Notes: generated from the sequence alone by a model not told the origin. DNA of 42,935 nt from Segetibacter sp. (GCF_025963695.1 NZ_JAOQAH010000036.1:1-42935); one strand, 5' to 3'; positions 1 through 8,282 are shown, counted from the stretch's first letter. Translations and numbers: made by a program.

Positions 1-1
1 T

Positions 2-94
2 ATTGATAAAGGAAAACTTGGTGTGCAAACAGGCGAAGGGTTTTATACCTATCCCAATCCAGCCTATGAAAGCGCCAACTTCTTAAAGCAATAA
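2..94 (+). CDS. 3-hydroxyacyl-CoA dehydrogenase, C-terminal end (partial)
   Basis: Only the last 30 codons are inside the window; the reading frame enters from the left edge and stops at TAA 92-94. The visible residues include KLGVQTGEGFYTYPNP, which resembles the C-terminal helix-loop segment of NAD-dependent 3-hydroxyacyl/3-hydroxybutyryl-CoA dehydrogenases (typically 'GRLGxKxGxGFYxY'). These enzymes oxidise 3-hydroxyacyl-CoA in beta-oxidation or short-chain metabolism. The family call rests on this short tail alone, so it is probable rather than certain. Confidence 0.6.
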   Translation: MDKGKLGVQTGEGFYTYPNPAYESANFLKQ

Positions 95-159
95 ATGTAA
101 CACCAGAAGAGCCAGCGAACGTACAACCGTGTGTTTATTAAATTGCGGCGCGACATTAC

Positions 160-233
160 GCATTCAACTTTAAATCACTATTTTTCTTTTGTGGTTAATT
201 GAACCGACGTTTTTCAATTGCCACAACTTCATA
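160..233 (+). repeat. 75-bp repeat R, copy 1 (hairpin-forming)
   Basis: This stretch is about 87% identical by eye to 2855-2929. Both copies begin GCATTCAACT, contain TAATTGAACC(T)GACGTTTTTCAA and end ACTTCATA. Arms at 189-203 and 213-226 can pair (TTGTGG with CCACAA, AATTGAA with TTCAATT) to give a stem of about 14 bp. Weaker flanking similarity extends the element to roughly 144-260. It lies about 55 bp upstream of the metallopeptidase start. Confidence 0.7.
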
Positions 234-288
234 GGTACCTAAACGTAATGCGTGAGTAACAAACCCTAAAATAGTAAATGCATTGCAT

Positions 289-1590
289 ATGAATAAAGCC
301 TTTTTATTTATAATAATTTCAAGTTTGACTTCTCTTTCATTTGCTCAAAAAAGTAAACAGACCTTTGTATCAACCGATATTGACAATTTTTGGATTGCTT
401 ACGATAAAATTAATTCTACAAAAGACAGTCTTAAACAATATGCACTTTTAAAAGAGCTTTACATTGACAAAGGAACACAAGGCCTAAAAAGCATAATTGA
501 GGTTCGTAATTATACAGAAAAAGAATTTATGGAATGGATAATAAAAAATCCTAAATTTTGGAGTTCCATAAGACCCAACACCTTAAAAGTCAGAAGTCTT
601 TATCCTGAAATAAACTCCGATATCGAAAAACTTAAAAAAGCATATCCTAATTTAAAACCTTCGACAATATATTTTACAATTGGAGCTTTTAGAACAGGTG
701 GAACAATTAAAGGTAATAAGGTTTTAATTGGAAGTGAATTATCGCTGGCAGATAAAAGCACAGTAATTGACGAACTTCCAGGTTGGCGCCAACCGTTTTA
801 CAAAACACAAAATCCTATCAATGAAATACCCTTATTGTGTACGCACGAATACATACACACACAACAGAAAGAATTAGTCGAAAATCTGATTTCTATGTGT
901 TTATATGAAGGAGTTGCAGAATTTATATCGTGCAAAGTGACAGGAAAAAAATCGGATGCTCCAGCAATTGAATTTGGAAAAGCAAAACAAAAAATAGTTG
1001 TTGACAGATTTGTTTCAGATTTATTTATCATGACCAATAATTACAATTGGATGTGGGGTGAAAATAGAAATGAATTACAAGTTAGGGACTTGGGTTATTA
1101 TATAGGTTATGAGATTTGCGAACGCTATTATAATTTGTCAAAAGACAAAGCAAAAGCAATTAAAGAACTTATTGAGCTTGATTACACAAATGAAAAAGAA
1201 GTTGAACGCATTGTAGATACTACTAAATTATTGCCTGAAACATTAGCGCAACTATACAATGATTACGAAAACAAACGACCAACCGTAATTCAATTAACAC
1301 CGTTTGAGAATGGTAGTCAAGTTGTAAAACCAGGGCTTACAAAAATTACAATTGTATTTTCTGAACCAATAGTAAAGTATAATACAGGCCTGGATTTTGG
1401 ACCTCTTGGACAAGCACATTTCCCAAACATTAAATCGGAAAGAGTTTTTGGAGAAGATGGGAAATCGTGGACATTTGAAGCAGATATAAAACCAAATCAA
1501 CATTACCAAATATTAATTTCAAACAATTTCAGAAAAGAAAATGGAGTTAGGCTTAAACCTTACTTAATTGATTTTAAAACCGCAAATTAA
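289..1590 (+). CDS. secreted zinc metallopeptidase-like protein with C-terminal Ig-like domain
   Basis: The 433-residue product begins with a signal peptide (MNKAFLFIIISSLTSLSFAQ). A gluzincin-type motif HEYIH lies at residues 186-190, followed about 17-23 residues later by YEGVAEF, which offers a third zinc ligand glutamate. The last 110 residues (from RPTVIQLTPFENG to the end) look like a bacterial Ig-like Big_5 domain. I infer an exported Zn-dependent protease; I do not recognise a named family with certainty, although DUF2268-like proteases are comparable. An ATG at 283 is in frame two codons earlier; 289 gives the cleaner signal peptide. The gene is visibly more A-rich than the housekeeping genes downstream, consistent with acquired DNA. 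It follows repeat R copy 1. Confidence 0.7.
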   Translation: MNKAFLFIIISSLTSLSFAQKSKQTFVSTDIDNFWIAYDKINSTKDSLKQYALLKELYIDKGTQGLKSIIEVRNYTEKEFMEWIIKNPKFWSSIRPNTLKVRSLYPEINSDIEKLKKAYPNLKPSTIYFTIGAFRTGGTIKGNKVLIGSELSLADKSTVIDELPGWRQPFYKTQNPINEIPLLCTHEYIHTQQKELVENLISMCLYEGVAEFISCKVTGKKSDAPAIEFGKAKQKIVVDRFVSDLFIMTNNYNWMWGENRNELQVRDLGYYIGYEICERYYNLSKDKAKAIKELIELDYTNEKEVERIVDTTKLLPETLAQLYNDYENKRPTVIQLTPFENGSQVVKPGLTKITIVFSEPIVKYNTGLDFGPLGQAHFPNIKSERVFGEDGKSWTFEADIKPNQHYQILISNNFRKENGVRLKPYLIDFKTAN

Positions 1591-1610
1591 AAGCACTACT
1601 TCCAACCACA

Positions 1611-1716
1611 GCTTTATGCAGTAGTGGCTTGAGGAATAATTTAAACAGAACGTCCCTATTGAGCTTTAGCACAATAGTTCCCTTAGAAAACAGTGAATAT
1701 CACTACTGCATAAAGC
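1611..1716. repeat. long inverted repeat with nested hairpin
   Basis: A perfect 16-bp inverted repeat: GCTTTATGCAGTAGTG at 1611-1626 and its complement at 1701-1716. The intervening sequence holds a second inverted pair, CTATTG 1656-1661 and CAATAG 1672-1677. There is no U-tract, so it is not a standard terminator. It sits just after the metallopeptidase stop. Confidence 0.75.
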
Positions 1717-1722
1717 CGAAAA

Positions 1723-1764
1723 ACGGATGTCAGAAATGCAGCACTCAGTACTTCTGACATCCGT
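1723..1764. repeat. 13-bp perfect inverted repeat
   Basis: ACGGATGTCAGAA at 1723-1735 pairs exactly with TTCTGACATCCGT at 1752-1764 around a 16-nt loop. No poly-T follows on either strand, so it is either a weak terminator or a recombination/regulatory structure. It begins only 6 bp after the previous inverted repeat. Confidence 0.75.
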
Positions 1765-1787
1765 CTCTCCTATCTTTGACAGCATAA

Positions 1788-2056
1788 ATGAAATTCGAAG
1801 CAGCAAAACATTTAACAGGCAAATCGGAAAATTCTAAAGAAATATCTGGTTGACACTAACATTGCCATTTACTAAACAAAAGGCAAGTTTAATGTTAGTG
1901 ACAAATTTGATGAAACACTTTGATTGTAAAAATCAATGCTTGTTACAAATGAATGGTTCTTCGTTAGAACAAGCATTGAATAATGGCATTGCTCAAAGAT
2001 TAATTTACAAATTCGGGGGCAAAGTGATTGAAGCTTTGCGAATGGGAAATAGTTAA
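1788..2056 (+). pseudogene. possible degraded coding region
   Basis: An ATG at 1788 opens a frame reading MKFEAAKHLTGKSENSKEIS that stops at TGA 1851-1853. Coding-like residues then appear in other frames and end as LIYKFGGKVIEALRMGNS before TAA at 2054-2056. The switching of frames suggests a decayed gene, but I do not recognise the family and chance open frames are possible in this AT-rich DNA. It ends 4 bp before the YdeI-family start. Confidence 0.25.
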
Positions 2057-2060
2057 CTTA

Positions 2061-2540
2061 ATGGAAAAGCCTTTAGTCAATCAGAAATACTTACTTCAAA
2101 AAATTCCGGGAAAAGGTGGTTGGACTTACCTTGACCTGCCACAAGTACCTCCTGACAAGAAAGCCCCTTTTGGTTGGGTGAAAGTGAAAGGAACGATTGA
2201 CGGCATTGAAATAAAGAAGTATCATTTAATGCCCTTTGGCAAGGGTAAACTGTTTCTACCTGTAAAAGCAGAAATAAGAAGGAAAATAAAAAAAGAAGCA
2301 GGTGACTATGTGCATGTAATGCTTTATCACGACAACGAACCGACAGAAATTCCCGAGGAAATGCTTTTGTGTTTACAAGATGAGCCGGAAGCCTTTCGCT
2401 TTTTCAATTCGCTTAATGATAACGAAAAGCTGATTTACGTTAAGTGGGTTTATTCTGCCAAGACAGATGAAACTAAAGTGGACAGAATTGCTAAAACAAT
2501 TGATCGCCTTGTGCTACATGAAAAATTTTACGACAAATAA
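2061..2540 (+). CDS. YdeI/OmpD-associated family protein with DUF1905 domain
   Basis: The protein is 159 residues. The N-terminal half carries the DUF1905 signature (a GKGGWTYLDLP segment near residue 20, then FGWVKVKGTIDG and a PFGKGKLFLPVKAEIRR strand-helix). The C-terminal half matches the bacteriocin-protection/YdeI-like helical domain (P-E-A-F-R-F-F then KLIYVKWVYSAKTDETKVDRIAKTI). These small proteins are cytoplasmic and have no established enzymatic role. The start at 2061 is chosen because family members begin just before this conserved stretch; the frame is open back to 2028. It is a single gene flanked by inverted repeats on both sides. Confidence 0.8.
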   Translation: MEKPLVNQKYLLQKIPGKGGWTYLDLPQVPPDKKAPFGWVKVKGTIDGIEIKKYHLMPFGKGKLFLPVKAEIRRKIKKEAGDYVHVMLYHDNEPTEIPEEMLLCLQDEPEAFRFFNSLNDNEKLIYVKWVYSAKTDETKVDRIAKTIDRLVLHEKFYDK

Positions 2541-2568
2541 TAGACGGATAACCGCAGCCACTACCAAT

Positions 2569-2613
2569 CGTATACTTCGTGTAGCGTGGAAAGCACCGAC
2601 CACGAAGTATATG
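2569..2613. repeat. inverted repeat, 11 bp plus two pairs
   Basis: TATACTTCGTG 2571-2581 pairs with CACGAAGTATA 2601-2611; a flanking C-G pair and G-T wobble extend the stem to 13. A short GTG/CAC pair sits inside. No poly-T follows. It lies 29 bp after the YdeI-family stop, in a 440-bp stretch (2541-2980) that otherwise holds repeat R copy 2 and no convincing gene. Confidence 0.7.
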
Positions 2614-2854
2614 ATTGTACGGGACCCCTGGCGGCGATCAGCGTGCTTGTAGCCTCTATCATCTAAGCAGGATTATAAATGTAGGGATTACTTTTTTTAG
2701 TCTATACCAAATGCTGGGTAGCAATGGTTTCAGAATATTAAGCAACAAGTGTAAGGGAAACGAAATTAAGCGCCACTTTGGCAAAAGCACTCGCCTAACT
2801 ACCCGCAGGGGGTTTGGTACAACAGGAGTGTTTACAAAATGGCGTTAGATGGCA

Positions 2855-2929
2855 GCATTCAACTATAAATGGCTATTTTGCTTTTATGGGTAATTGAACC
2901 TGACGTTTTTCAAATACCACCACTTCATA
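2855..2929 (+). repeat. 75-bp repeat R, copy 2
   Basis: Second copy of the element at 160-233, differing by about nine substitutions and one inserted T. The stem is partly kept (2886-2898 with 2909-2922). CGTTAG followed shortly by CAGCAT occurs on both sides (from about 2843 and 2940), so this copy is bracketed by imperfect direct repeats. It ends about 50 bp upstream of the start of a secreted-protein gene, the same placement as copy 1. Confidence 0.7.
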
Positions 2930-2980
2930 AACATTTTAACGTTAGTCAGCATAAATGAACCCCAAATTTTTATATTAGAT

Positions 2981-3904
2981 ATGACTTTGAAAACACTGTT
3001 TAAAACCGTACCGATTTTTTCTTTTCTTTTCAATTGCCTCATTCTTCATGCACAGAATAACGAAACGATTTATGTAAAACCATTGAAATCAACGTATGAA
3101 TGGAACGAGAAGGTAATAGTAGAATTTTCTGGCCTGCCTGCCAGAGATACCTACAGTGGACGTTTTGATGACGTCATTATTGTGCCTGCCGGTACGCCCG
3201 ATGACAAATATAACCAAGCACAACGAGTGTACGCGACCAAGCCAAACGGACAAGCAGAGTTTACCATTCCTAAAGCCGGTCAATATGAGGCCCGTGTTTA
3301 TATTTATGAAAAACCAGGTGTTGTATCTGCCCGTTCTTCCACTTTTCAAGTCTTATCAGTCGAGGAAGGTGCACTGGAATCAAAATCAGATGAAGCGCTT
3401 GTGCAAATTGCCATGCGCAATAGGAGCAGGAATAAGGAACTCATGTGTGGGGCTATCAGTGAATATTTAAACCGGAAGACAGCTTCCAGTCATCCAAATT
3501 ATACAGGCATGAAGGCCTTACAAAGCCTCTGTCCTAAGCCAAAAGATAAGCCCCGCCTCGCTTCCACTGCTGCAGTTTATCCGGCTACAGCCCGCTACCA
3601 GTGTTACCGTCTAACGATCACTGGAAACGAAGTAGCGGAAGATATCGTCATTCTCGAAGGCAATCAATATAAGACAATGAATAAGGTGGGAAAGTATCTA
3701 TACGACCCTAAAAGCAGAACTTTGACTTTTACCAGTGGCCCATTGTATCTGCCGGTAGACAAATGGATTGGCGTATATACTGCCCGGGCCGAGCCTACCG
3801 GAAATGGAGGAAGAACGGTAGATGCCATCATTGAGATCAGGAGAAAAATTGATTTCGACGCAGGTAATAAAAAGGTGTTACAGCAATGCACCTGTGTTCA
3901 ATAA
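2981..3904 (+). CDS. secreted protein of unknown function, beta-sandwich-like N-terminus
   Basis: The 307-residue product starts MTLKTLFKTVPIFSFLFNCL and has a signal peptide ending near HAQ. Residues of about 30-130 have the alternating pattern of an Ig-like or invasin-like fold (KSTYEWNEKVIVEFSGLP ... EFTIPKAGQYEARVYIYE). A middle segment has several cysteines (LMCGAISEYL, ALQSLCP, RYQCYRL) and the chain ends CTCVQ, so disulfides are plausible after export. I do not recognise the family. The frame is open to 2894, but that would put 29 residues ahead of the signal peptide, so 2981 is preferred. Confidence 0.7.
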   Translation: MTLKTLFKTVPIFSFLFNCLILHAQNNETIYVKPLKSTYEWNEKVIVEFSGLPARDTYSGRFDDVIIVPAGTPDDKYNQAQRVYATKPNGQAEFTIPKAGQYEARVYIYEKPGVVSARSSTFQVLSVEEGALESKSDEALVQIAMRNRSRNKELMCGAISEYLNRKTASSHPNYTGMKALQSLCPKPKDKPRLASTAAVYPATARYQCYRLTITGNEVAEDIVILEGNQYKTMNKVGKYLYDPKSRTLTFTSGPLYLPVDKWIGVYTARAEPTGNGGRTVDAIIEIRRKIDFDAGNKKVLQQCTCVQ

Positions 3905-3942
3905 TTATTTGTACAAAAAGTCTTATTGCAGCGATTACTACG

Positions 3943-4000
3943 GCTAACATTAAGAGGAGTAAACGAAAAGCGCCCAACACAGAGCTTTTGTTATGTTAGC
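3943..4000. repeat. nested inverted repeat
   Basis: Outer arms GCTAACAT 3943-3950 and ATGTTAGC 3993-4000; inner arms AAAAGC 3966-3971 and GCTTTT 3984-3989. It looks superficially like an integron attC site but lacks matching core boxes. It lies 38 bp after the secreted-protein stop. The rest of 3905-4380 holds the first dispersed TGCGTCGCA element and no convincing gene. Confidence 0.6.
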
Positions 4001-4061
4001 GACTCCAGGGGGTATGGGTGGGTAAGCACCGAGACCTTTTTGGCTGAGAAAAATAACTACA

Positions 4062-4121
4062 GTAAAAGTGTGCGACGCAACAATGCATAATAGTACAACA
4101 AAGGCTAAGTACATAAAAAAA
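4062..4121 (-). repeat. TGCGTCGCA dispersed element, copy 1
   Basis: Core TGCGACGCA at 4071-4079 inside AAGTGTGCGACGCAACAATG, followed by a GTAC and A-run tail near 4109-4121. It lies between the secreted-protein gene and the broken membrane-protein gene. Confidence 0.85.
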
Positions 4122-4380
4122 CTCTACCCCCCTTTCTACCAACGCAACTTGGATTACTTGTTGAAACATAAAAATAAATTACAGAGATATTTGTTAGTTA
4201 CCACTTTTGTTTTAGCTTTGAGGCACAAAGTGCTTTTTAATGATACAGTATTGGTATGATAAGATGTTTTTAATAAAAATATACAACAGCTAAAATTTTT
4301 TTATCCATATACTTTGCGCGCCAAAGCACTTTTTGATAACTTTAGAAAAACATCGTTATAAACTTTAAAGCTCATTTGTT

Positions 4381-4716
4381 ATGACACTATTAAACAATGC
4401 AACATCAGGTCTAAATCAAGCTTCATTAATCAATCGAATGCTGGTAGGTGCAGGCATCGGTTTATTACTAATTACATTGTTGCTGCTTTCAGTAGATGAA
4501 CCCAAACCTGAATGGGGAAAGCTATGGATGATACGGCCGTTAATTATTGTTTCGCTGGCAGGGGCAATGGCAGGCTGATGTAATTACTTCGCTGTTCATT
4601 TTCATAGCACGATTGGAGTAACCAGTACAGTTGCCATCATATTGAGTGTAGTTGTATGTATGGTTGGATTGTTTCTTGGATTCGTTTTAGGATTAGACGG
4701 CACGCTGTGGAATTAA
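4381..4716 (+). pseudogene. small membrane protein interrupted by an in-frame TGA
   Basis: The frame opens at ATG 4381, reads 65 codons including SLINRMLVGAGIGLLLITL and LWMIRPLIIVSLAGAMAG, meets TGA at 4576-4578 and then stays open in the same frame for 45 more codons to TAA 4714-4716. The tail has a further hydrophobic segment (VAIILSVVVCMVGLFLGFV) and ends LGLDGTLWN. The two halves together (about 111 residues, three or four membrane segments) match a small Bacteroidota membrane-protein family I recall that shares this ending. A single nonsense change seems to have split it; a sequencing error or readthrough is the alternative. The region upstream holds a promoter-like TATACTTTGC at 4316-4325. 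Confidence 0.65.
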
Positions 4717-4774
4717 AGAACCCGTACTCTCGCGGAATTAAAGGTTTAACCAAAAGTTTTAAAACTATAAACTC

Positions 4775-6016
4775 ATGAAAGGCGAAATACTCAACGGCTT
4801 AAACGACCCAAAGCAACTCGAAAAGCTATACCGATCTAACAAGGCACAGTTTAAGAAAGAATTCAGTACAATATACCTGGAGGTTAAAGGCAACAAACTC
4901 GCCGATTTCTGGAATGAGAGACTACACTACGAAAGTGATGAGATTAACTGGGGCAACGGCAGGGAATTGTTATTTGTGATAATCGCTTCGCTGCTGTCGG
5001 GCCTTATTGCAAAACTGCCCAAGATTTTATCTATAAACGAAGACTTTTTCTACCCCAGAAATGTTGGCTTTATCATTTTCCCCATGCTGATGGCCTACTT
5101 TGTAGGGAAGAATAAATTAGCATTAAGCAAGATTGGTTTTATTGCTGGCCTAACCCTCGTTAGCCTGTTTTTTATCAACCTTCTTCCAAATGTAAAAAAC
5201 AGTGATACCTTAATTTTATCGTGCATTCACCTACTGTTGTTTCTATGGGGTGTATTAGGTTTTGCCTTTGCTGGCGAAAATCCCAATAACCATAAAAAAC
5301 GGCTTGGCTATCTAAAGTACAACGGCGACCTGGTTGTAATGACAGCGCTTATAGTGATTGCGGGGGGAATAATGAGTGGTATAACCATCGGTCTTTTCTC
5401 GCTCATCGGCTTTAGTATTGAAACGTTTTGGTTTGAAAACGTGGTCGTTTTTGGGCTTCCCGCCGCACCAATTTTAGGCACTTACCTTACCCAAACCAAT
5501 CCACAATTAGTAGGCAAAGTCTCTCCCGTCATCGCTAAAATATTCAGTCCGCTGGTATTAGTGATGCTGGTAATCTATCTCGTAGCGGTAGTTTATTCGG
5601 GCAAAAACCCATATAACGACCGCGAATTTCTATTAATTTTTAATGCCTTGCTGATTGGCGTTATGGCCATTATTTTCTTTTCCGTTTCCGAATTATCCAG
5701 CACCAAAAGCCCCGTAGAAGTTTGGATCCTTTTTCTGCTGTCCGTTGTAACAGTAGTTGTCAATTGCGTTGCATTGTCTGCCATTGTATTTCGCATATCA
5801 GAGGGGGGAATAACGCCAAATAGAGCTGCAGTTCTGGGCGGCGATGTGTTGATCCTGGTAAATCTCTTGTTGGTAACTGCGCAACTTTTCAACGTGCTTT
5901 TAAAAAAGGCCGATATAACCGGAGTTGGAAAAAGCATTGCATCCTACCTGCCTATCTACCTGGTATGGGCAATTATTGTAACCTTTTTATTTCCGCTCCT
6001 ATTTCAATTTCGATAA
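4775..6016 (+). CDS. multi-pass membrane protein, DUF4153-like
   Basis: The protein is 413 residues with a soluble N-terminal part of about 65 residues rich in charged amino acids, followed by about eleven hydrophobic segments to the C-terminus. A conserved-looking SEGGITPNRAAVLGGDVLIL stretch near residue 345 resembles the 'TPNR' region of DUF4153 proteins. Function is unknown for that family; an inner-membrane location is clear from the hydrophobic pattern. It follows the interrupted membrane-protein gene by 58 bp on the same strand, so they may once have been co-transcribed. The DUF assignment is tentative, the membrane character is not. Confidence 0.75.
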   Translation: MKGEILNGLNDPKQLEKLYRSNKAQFKKEFSTIYLEVKGNKLADFWNERLHYESDEINWGNGRELLFVIIASLLSGLIAKLPKILSINEDFFYPRNVGFIIFPMLMAYFVGKNKLALSKIGFIAGLTLVSLFFINLLPNVKNSDTLILSCIHLLLFLWGVLGFAFAGENPNNHKKRLGYLKYNGDLVVMTALIVIAGGIMSGITIGLFSLIGFSIETFWFENVVVFGLPAAPILGTYLTQTNPQLVGKVSPVIAKIFSPLVLVMLVIYLVAVVYSGKNPYNDREFLLIFNALLIGVMAIIFFSVSELSSTKSPVEVWILFLLSVVTVVVNCVALSAIVFRISEGGITPNRAAVLGGDVLILVNLLLVTAQLFNVLLKKADITGVGKSIASYLPIYLVWAIIVTFLFPLLFQFR

Positions 6017-6470
6017 AGGGATACATCAAAGCATGTCTGCTATTTTTCGCTAAAAATGCGTAAGCTTTTTTTGAGCCCAGCTTACGTGCTACTATGATTC
6101 ATTGTTGCGTCGCACCCTTGTACACTTTTTTCTGTCTTCAGCAATCGCAGCGTATGGGACGGTTTCATGCAAAGAGGCAAAGAAACCCGAAAATGAAAGA
6201 ACGATAATAAAAAGAATATCTTTCGCCGTAACGAAGACGTAATAAAAGCTCGCAAGAATTTAACCATTGGGTCCAAATTGCGCTTCATTAAGATAGCATA
6301 GTAAAAGCTTCGAAGAAAAGGTAAAGGGGGCAGCACCCCTATGGTTTTGCCGGTTTTGAAGATCTCCAAAAAGCATGTGTAAGAATTAATTTGGCACTTC
6401 TATTAAACATCCGTGCTAAATTGCCCTTTCCAGTACGTTGCAACTATCTGTAAGCGTAAAAGAGAGACCC
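6017..6470. other. intergenic stretch without a supported gene
   Basis: Contains the second dispersed TGCGTCGCA element (6066-6123) and, further on, a GC-rich hairpin near 6326-6341 (AGGGG/CCCCT). No open frame here looks coding on either strand. Confidence 0.5.
6066..6123 (+). repeat. TGCGTCGCA dispersed element, copy 2
   Basis: Core TGCGTCGCA at 6106-6114 within CATTGTTGCGTCGCACCCTT. A T-run and GAGCCCAGC lie about 35 bp upstream, the expected flank. It is 50 bp after the stop of the DUF4153-like gene. Confidence 0.85.
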
Positions 6471-7448
6471 ATGAATGCATTTTGGAAACAAATAATAATT
6501 CTAACAACACTTAAGCGCAAGAACAAAAATGCGGGTAGCAAGATCGGTTATTCTGATTATGAACTTGCTAAAGGATTGCTGGAATTTAAGACGGATACGC
6601 TACGACATCTAAAAGACTTTGCTTTAATCACTTTTGGAATATTTTCGGCTGCTTTTGGTTTCAAAGGCTTTCTGCTTACCAACCATTTTATTGACGGTGG
6701 AGCTACAGGCATTTCCCTACTAATATCAGCACTAACAACAATACCGCTTTATATTCTCCTCATTTGTGTTAACATTCCCTTCATTATTCTTGGCTACAAC
6801 ATTTTAGGGAAAGCTTTTGCAGTTAAAACAATGCTCGCTATTTCAGGTCTTGCCTTAGTTGTTGCCACCGTCACCTTTCCTGATATAACAAAAGACAATT
6901 TGCTGGTTGCAGTTTTTGGAGGTTTTTTTCTTGGAGCAGGAATAGGCCTATCAGTAAGGGGTGGTGCAGTCATCGACGGAACAGAGGTGTTGGCAATTTA
7001 TTTAAGTCGAAAATTTGGAACGACTATAGGCGATGTGATCATGATTATAAACGTGCTGATATTTTCGGCAGCAGCTTATTTTCTGTCAGTAGAAATTGCA
7101 CTTTATTCGATGATTACTTATTTATCCGCTTCAAAAACACTTGATTTTATAATAGAAGGAATTGAAGAATACACAGGCGTTACTATCATATCACCAAACA
7201 GCGAAAAAATAAAGCGGATGATAATTGAAATCCTGGGACGAGGTGTGACGGTTTACAACGGAAAAAGCGGTTATGGCAACAGAGGAGAAAGAAAAGATCT
7301 TGAAATAATATATACTGTACTAACCAGGCTGGAAGTAAACCGGTTTAATACAGAACTGGAAAAAATTGACCGAAATGCATTTGTTGTAATGAGCAGTATT
7401 AGAGATACTAAGGGAGGAATGATTAAAAAACGACCTTTGAAACATTAG
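6471..7448 (+). CDS. YitT family membrane protein (DUF161 + DUF2179)
   Basis: The 325-residue protein has five or six membrane segments between residues of about 45 and 230, with the family's glycine-rich loops (GFLLTNHFIDGGATGISLL, LGAGIGLSVRGGAVIDGTEV). The C-terminal 90 residues form the soluble DUF2179 domain (TIISPNSEKIKRMI ... GRGVTVYNGKSGYG ... NAFVVMSSIRDTKGG). The transported substrate of YitT proteins is unknown. The ATG at 6471 follows AAAAGAGAG, a reasonable ribosome site; a TTG at 6438 would add 11 residues. It appears to be a stand-alone gene. Confidence 0.88.
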   Translation: MNAFWKQIIILTTLKRKNKNAGSKIGYSDYELAKGLLEFKTDTLRHLKDFALITFGIFSAAFGFKGFLLTNHFIDGGATGISLLISALTTIPLYILLICVNIPFIILGYNILGKAFAVKTMLAISGLALVVATVTFPDITKDNLLVAVFGGFFLGAGIGLSVRGGAVIDGTEVLAIYLSRKFGTTIGDVIMIINVLIFSAAAYFLSVEIALYSMITYLSASKTLDFIIEGIEEYTGVTIISPNSEKIKRMIIEILGRGVTVYNGKSGYGNRGERKDLEIIYTVLTRLEVNRFNTELEKIDRNAFVVMSSIRDTKGGMIKKRPLKH

Positions 7449-7721
7449 GTATTTAATGAAAAGAACGGCACTGCAAACCCAATTGCAGCAAGGGCGACTA
7501 AACAATCCGCTGAAATGTTGTAACGAGAAAACTGTGACTGCTTCAGTTAGTGGCAGCAAGTCGAGGAGAATGATACCACCGTTAATGCTGGTTGATCCCT
7601 TTTGTCTTCACGGGGAAATTGAAAAACCTTTACCATCATAACATTGAAATAATAGTTCACTAGTCTCAACCCACCCTTAACGTATATTGTTATTTTACTT
7701 TCAACTAAATCTGTTTCACTT

Positions 7722-8072
7722 ATGAAATTCCTATCTCTCGAGCCGTTTGTTCCATCCGGAAAAAATTATGAAGCTTCAAGAAATTTGTTCGTGGAGTTAG
7801 GGTTTCAGATCAGCTGGAATGCGGGTGATTACACAGGCTTTGAAAGAGAGGGGTGTAAATTTATTTTACAGAAGTACGACAACAACGACTTTGCTGAAAA
7901 CTTTATGCTAACCGTACATGTAGACGATATAGAAGCATTTTCAGCAGTATTAAAAGAAAAGCAATTGGCAGAAAAGTTCGGAATTAAAATAGGCAAGATC
8001 ACTTCTCAACCTTATGGCAAAGAACTTAATATTATTGACCTTGCCGGCGTTTGCTGGCATTTTGTTGAATAG
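7722..8072 (+). CDS. VOC (glyoxalase/bleomycin-resistance-like) superfamily protein
   Basis: A 116-residue single VOC module: a strand MKFLSLEPFVPSG, a helix in the position of the YEASRNLFVELGF segment, then FEREGCKFILQKYD, MLTVHVDDIEAFSAVL and a closing IIDLAGVCWHFVE strand. Short proteins of this type dimerise to form a metal-dependent active site or bind small molecules without catalysis. The expected first metal-ligand histidine or glutamate is not obvious at the N-terminus, so a binding role is possible. It is a single gene; 7449-7721 upstream holds no supported gene. Confidence 0.8.
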   Translation: MKFLSLEPFVPSGKNYEASRNLFVELGFQISWNAGDYTGFEREGCKFILQKYDNNDFAENFMLTVHVDDIEAFSAVLKEKQLAEKFGIKIGKITSQPYGKELNIIDLAGVCWHFVE

Positions 8073-8282
8073 TAGTCCCACAGTCTTCTACTTACTTCAG
8101 ATGGGTTTCGCCATTATCGACACCGCTGATCATTAAAGGTCTATTTAACTTTTGTACATTAGTTAAAGGGCTTCTATTATTACAGCTCCTATCATAAAAC
8201 CAACAGAATTTTCATATTAAACTTCACTTCTTTAATTCCGGTCGTTGTAGAGAAAATTTTAAAGTTTAGCTAAACAAAGCAA

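Noticed and set aside
4068..4259. A 63-codon open frame after the first dispersed element
   Set aside because: It begins inside the repeat core and has low-complexity tails; repeated elements often create such false frames.
95..4380. An integron-type gene-cassette array (single genes separated by attC-like dyads with GTTAG words)
   Set aside because: Some boxes fit RYYYAAC or GTTRRRY (for example 2793-2799 and 2844-2850) but the inner boxes do not pair, the dyads differ from each other, and no integron integrase is visible.
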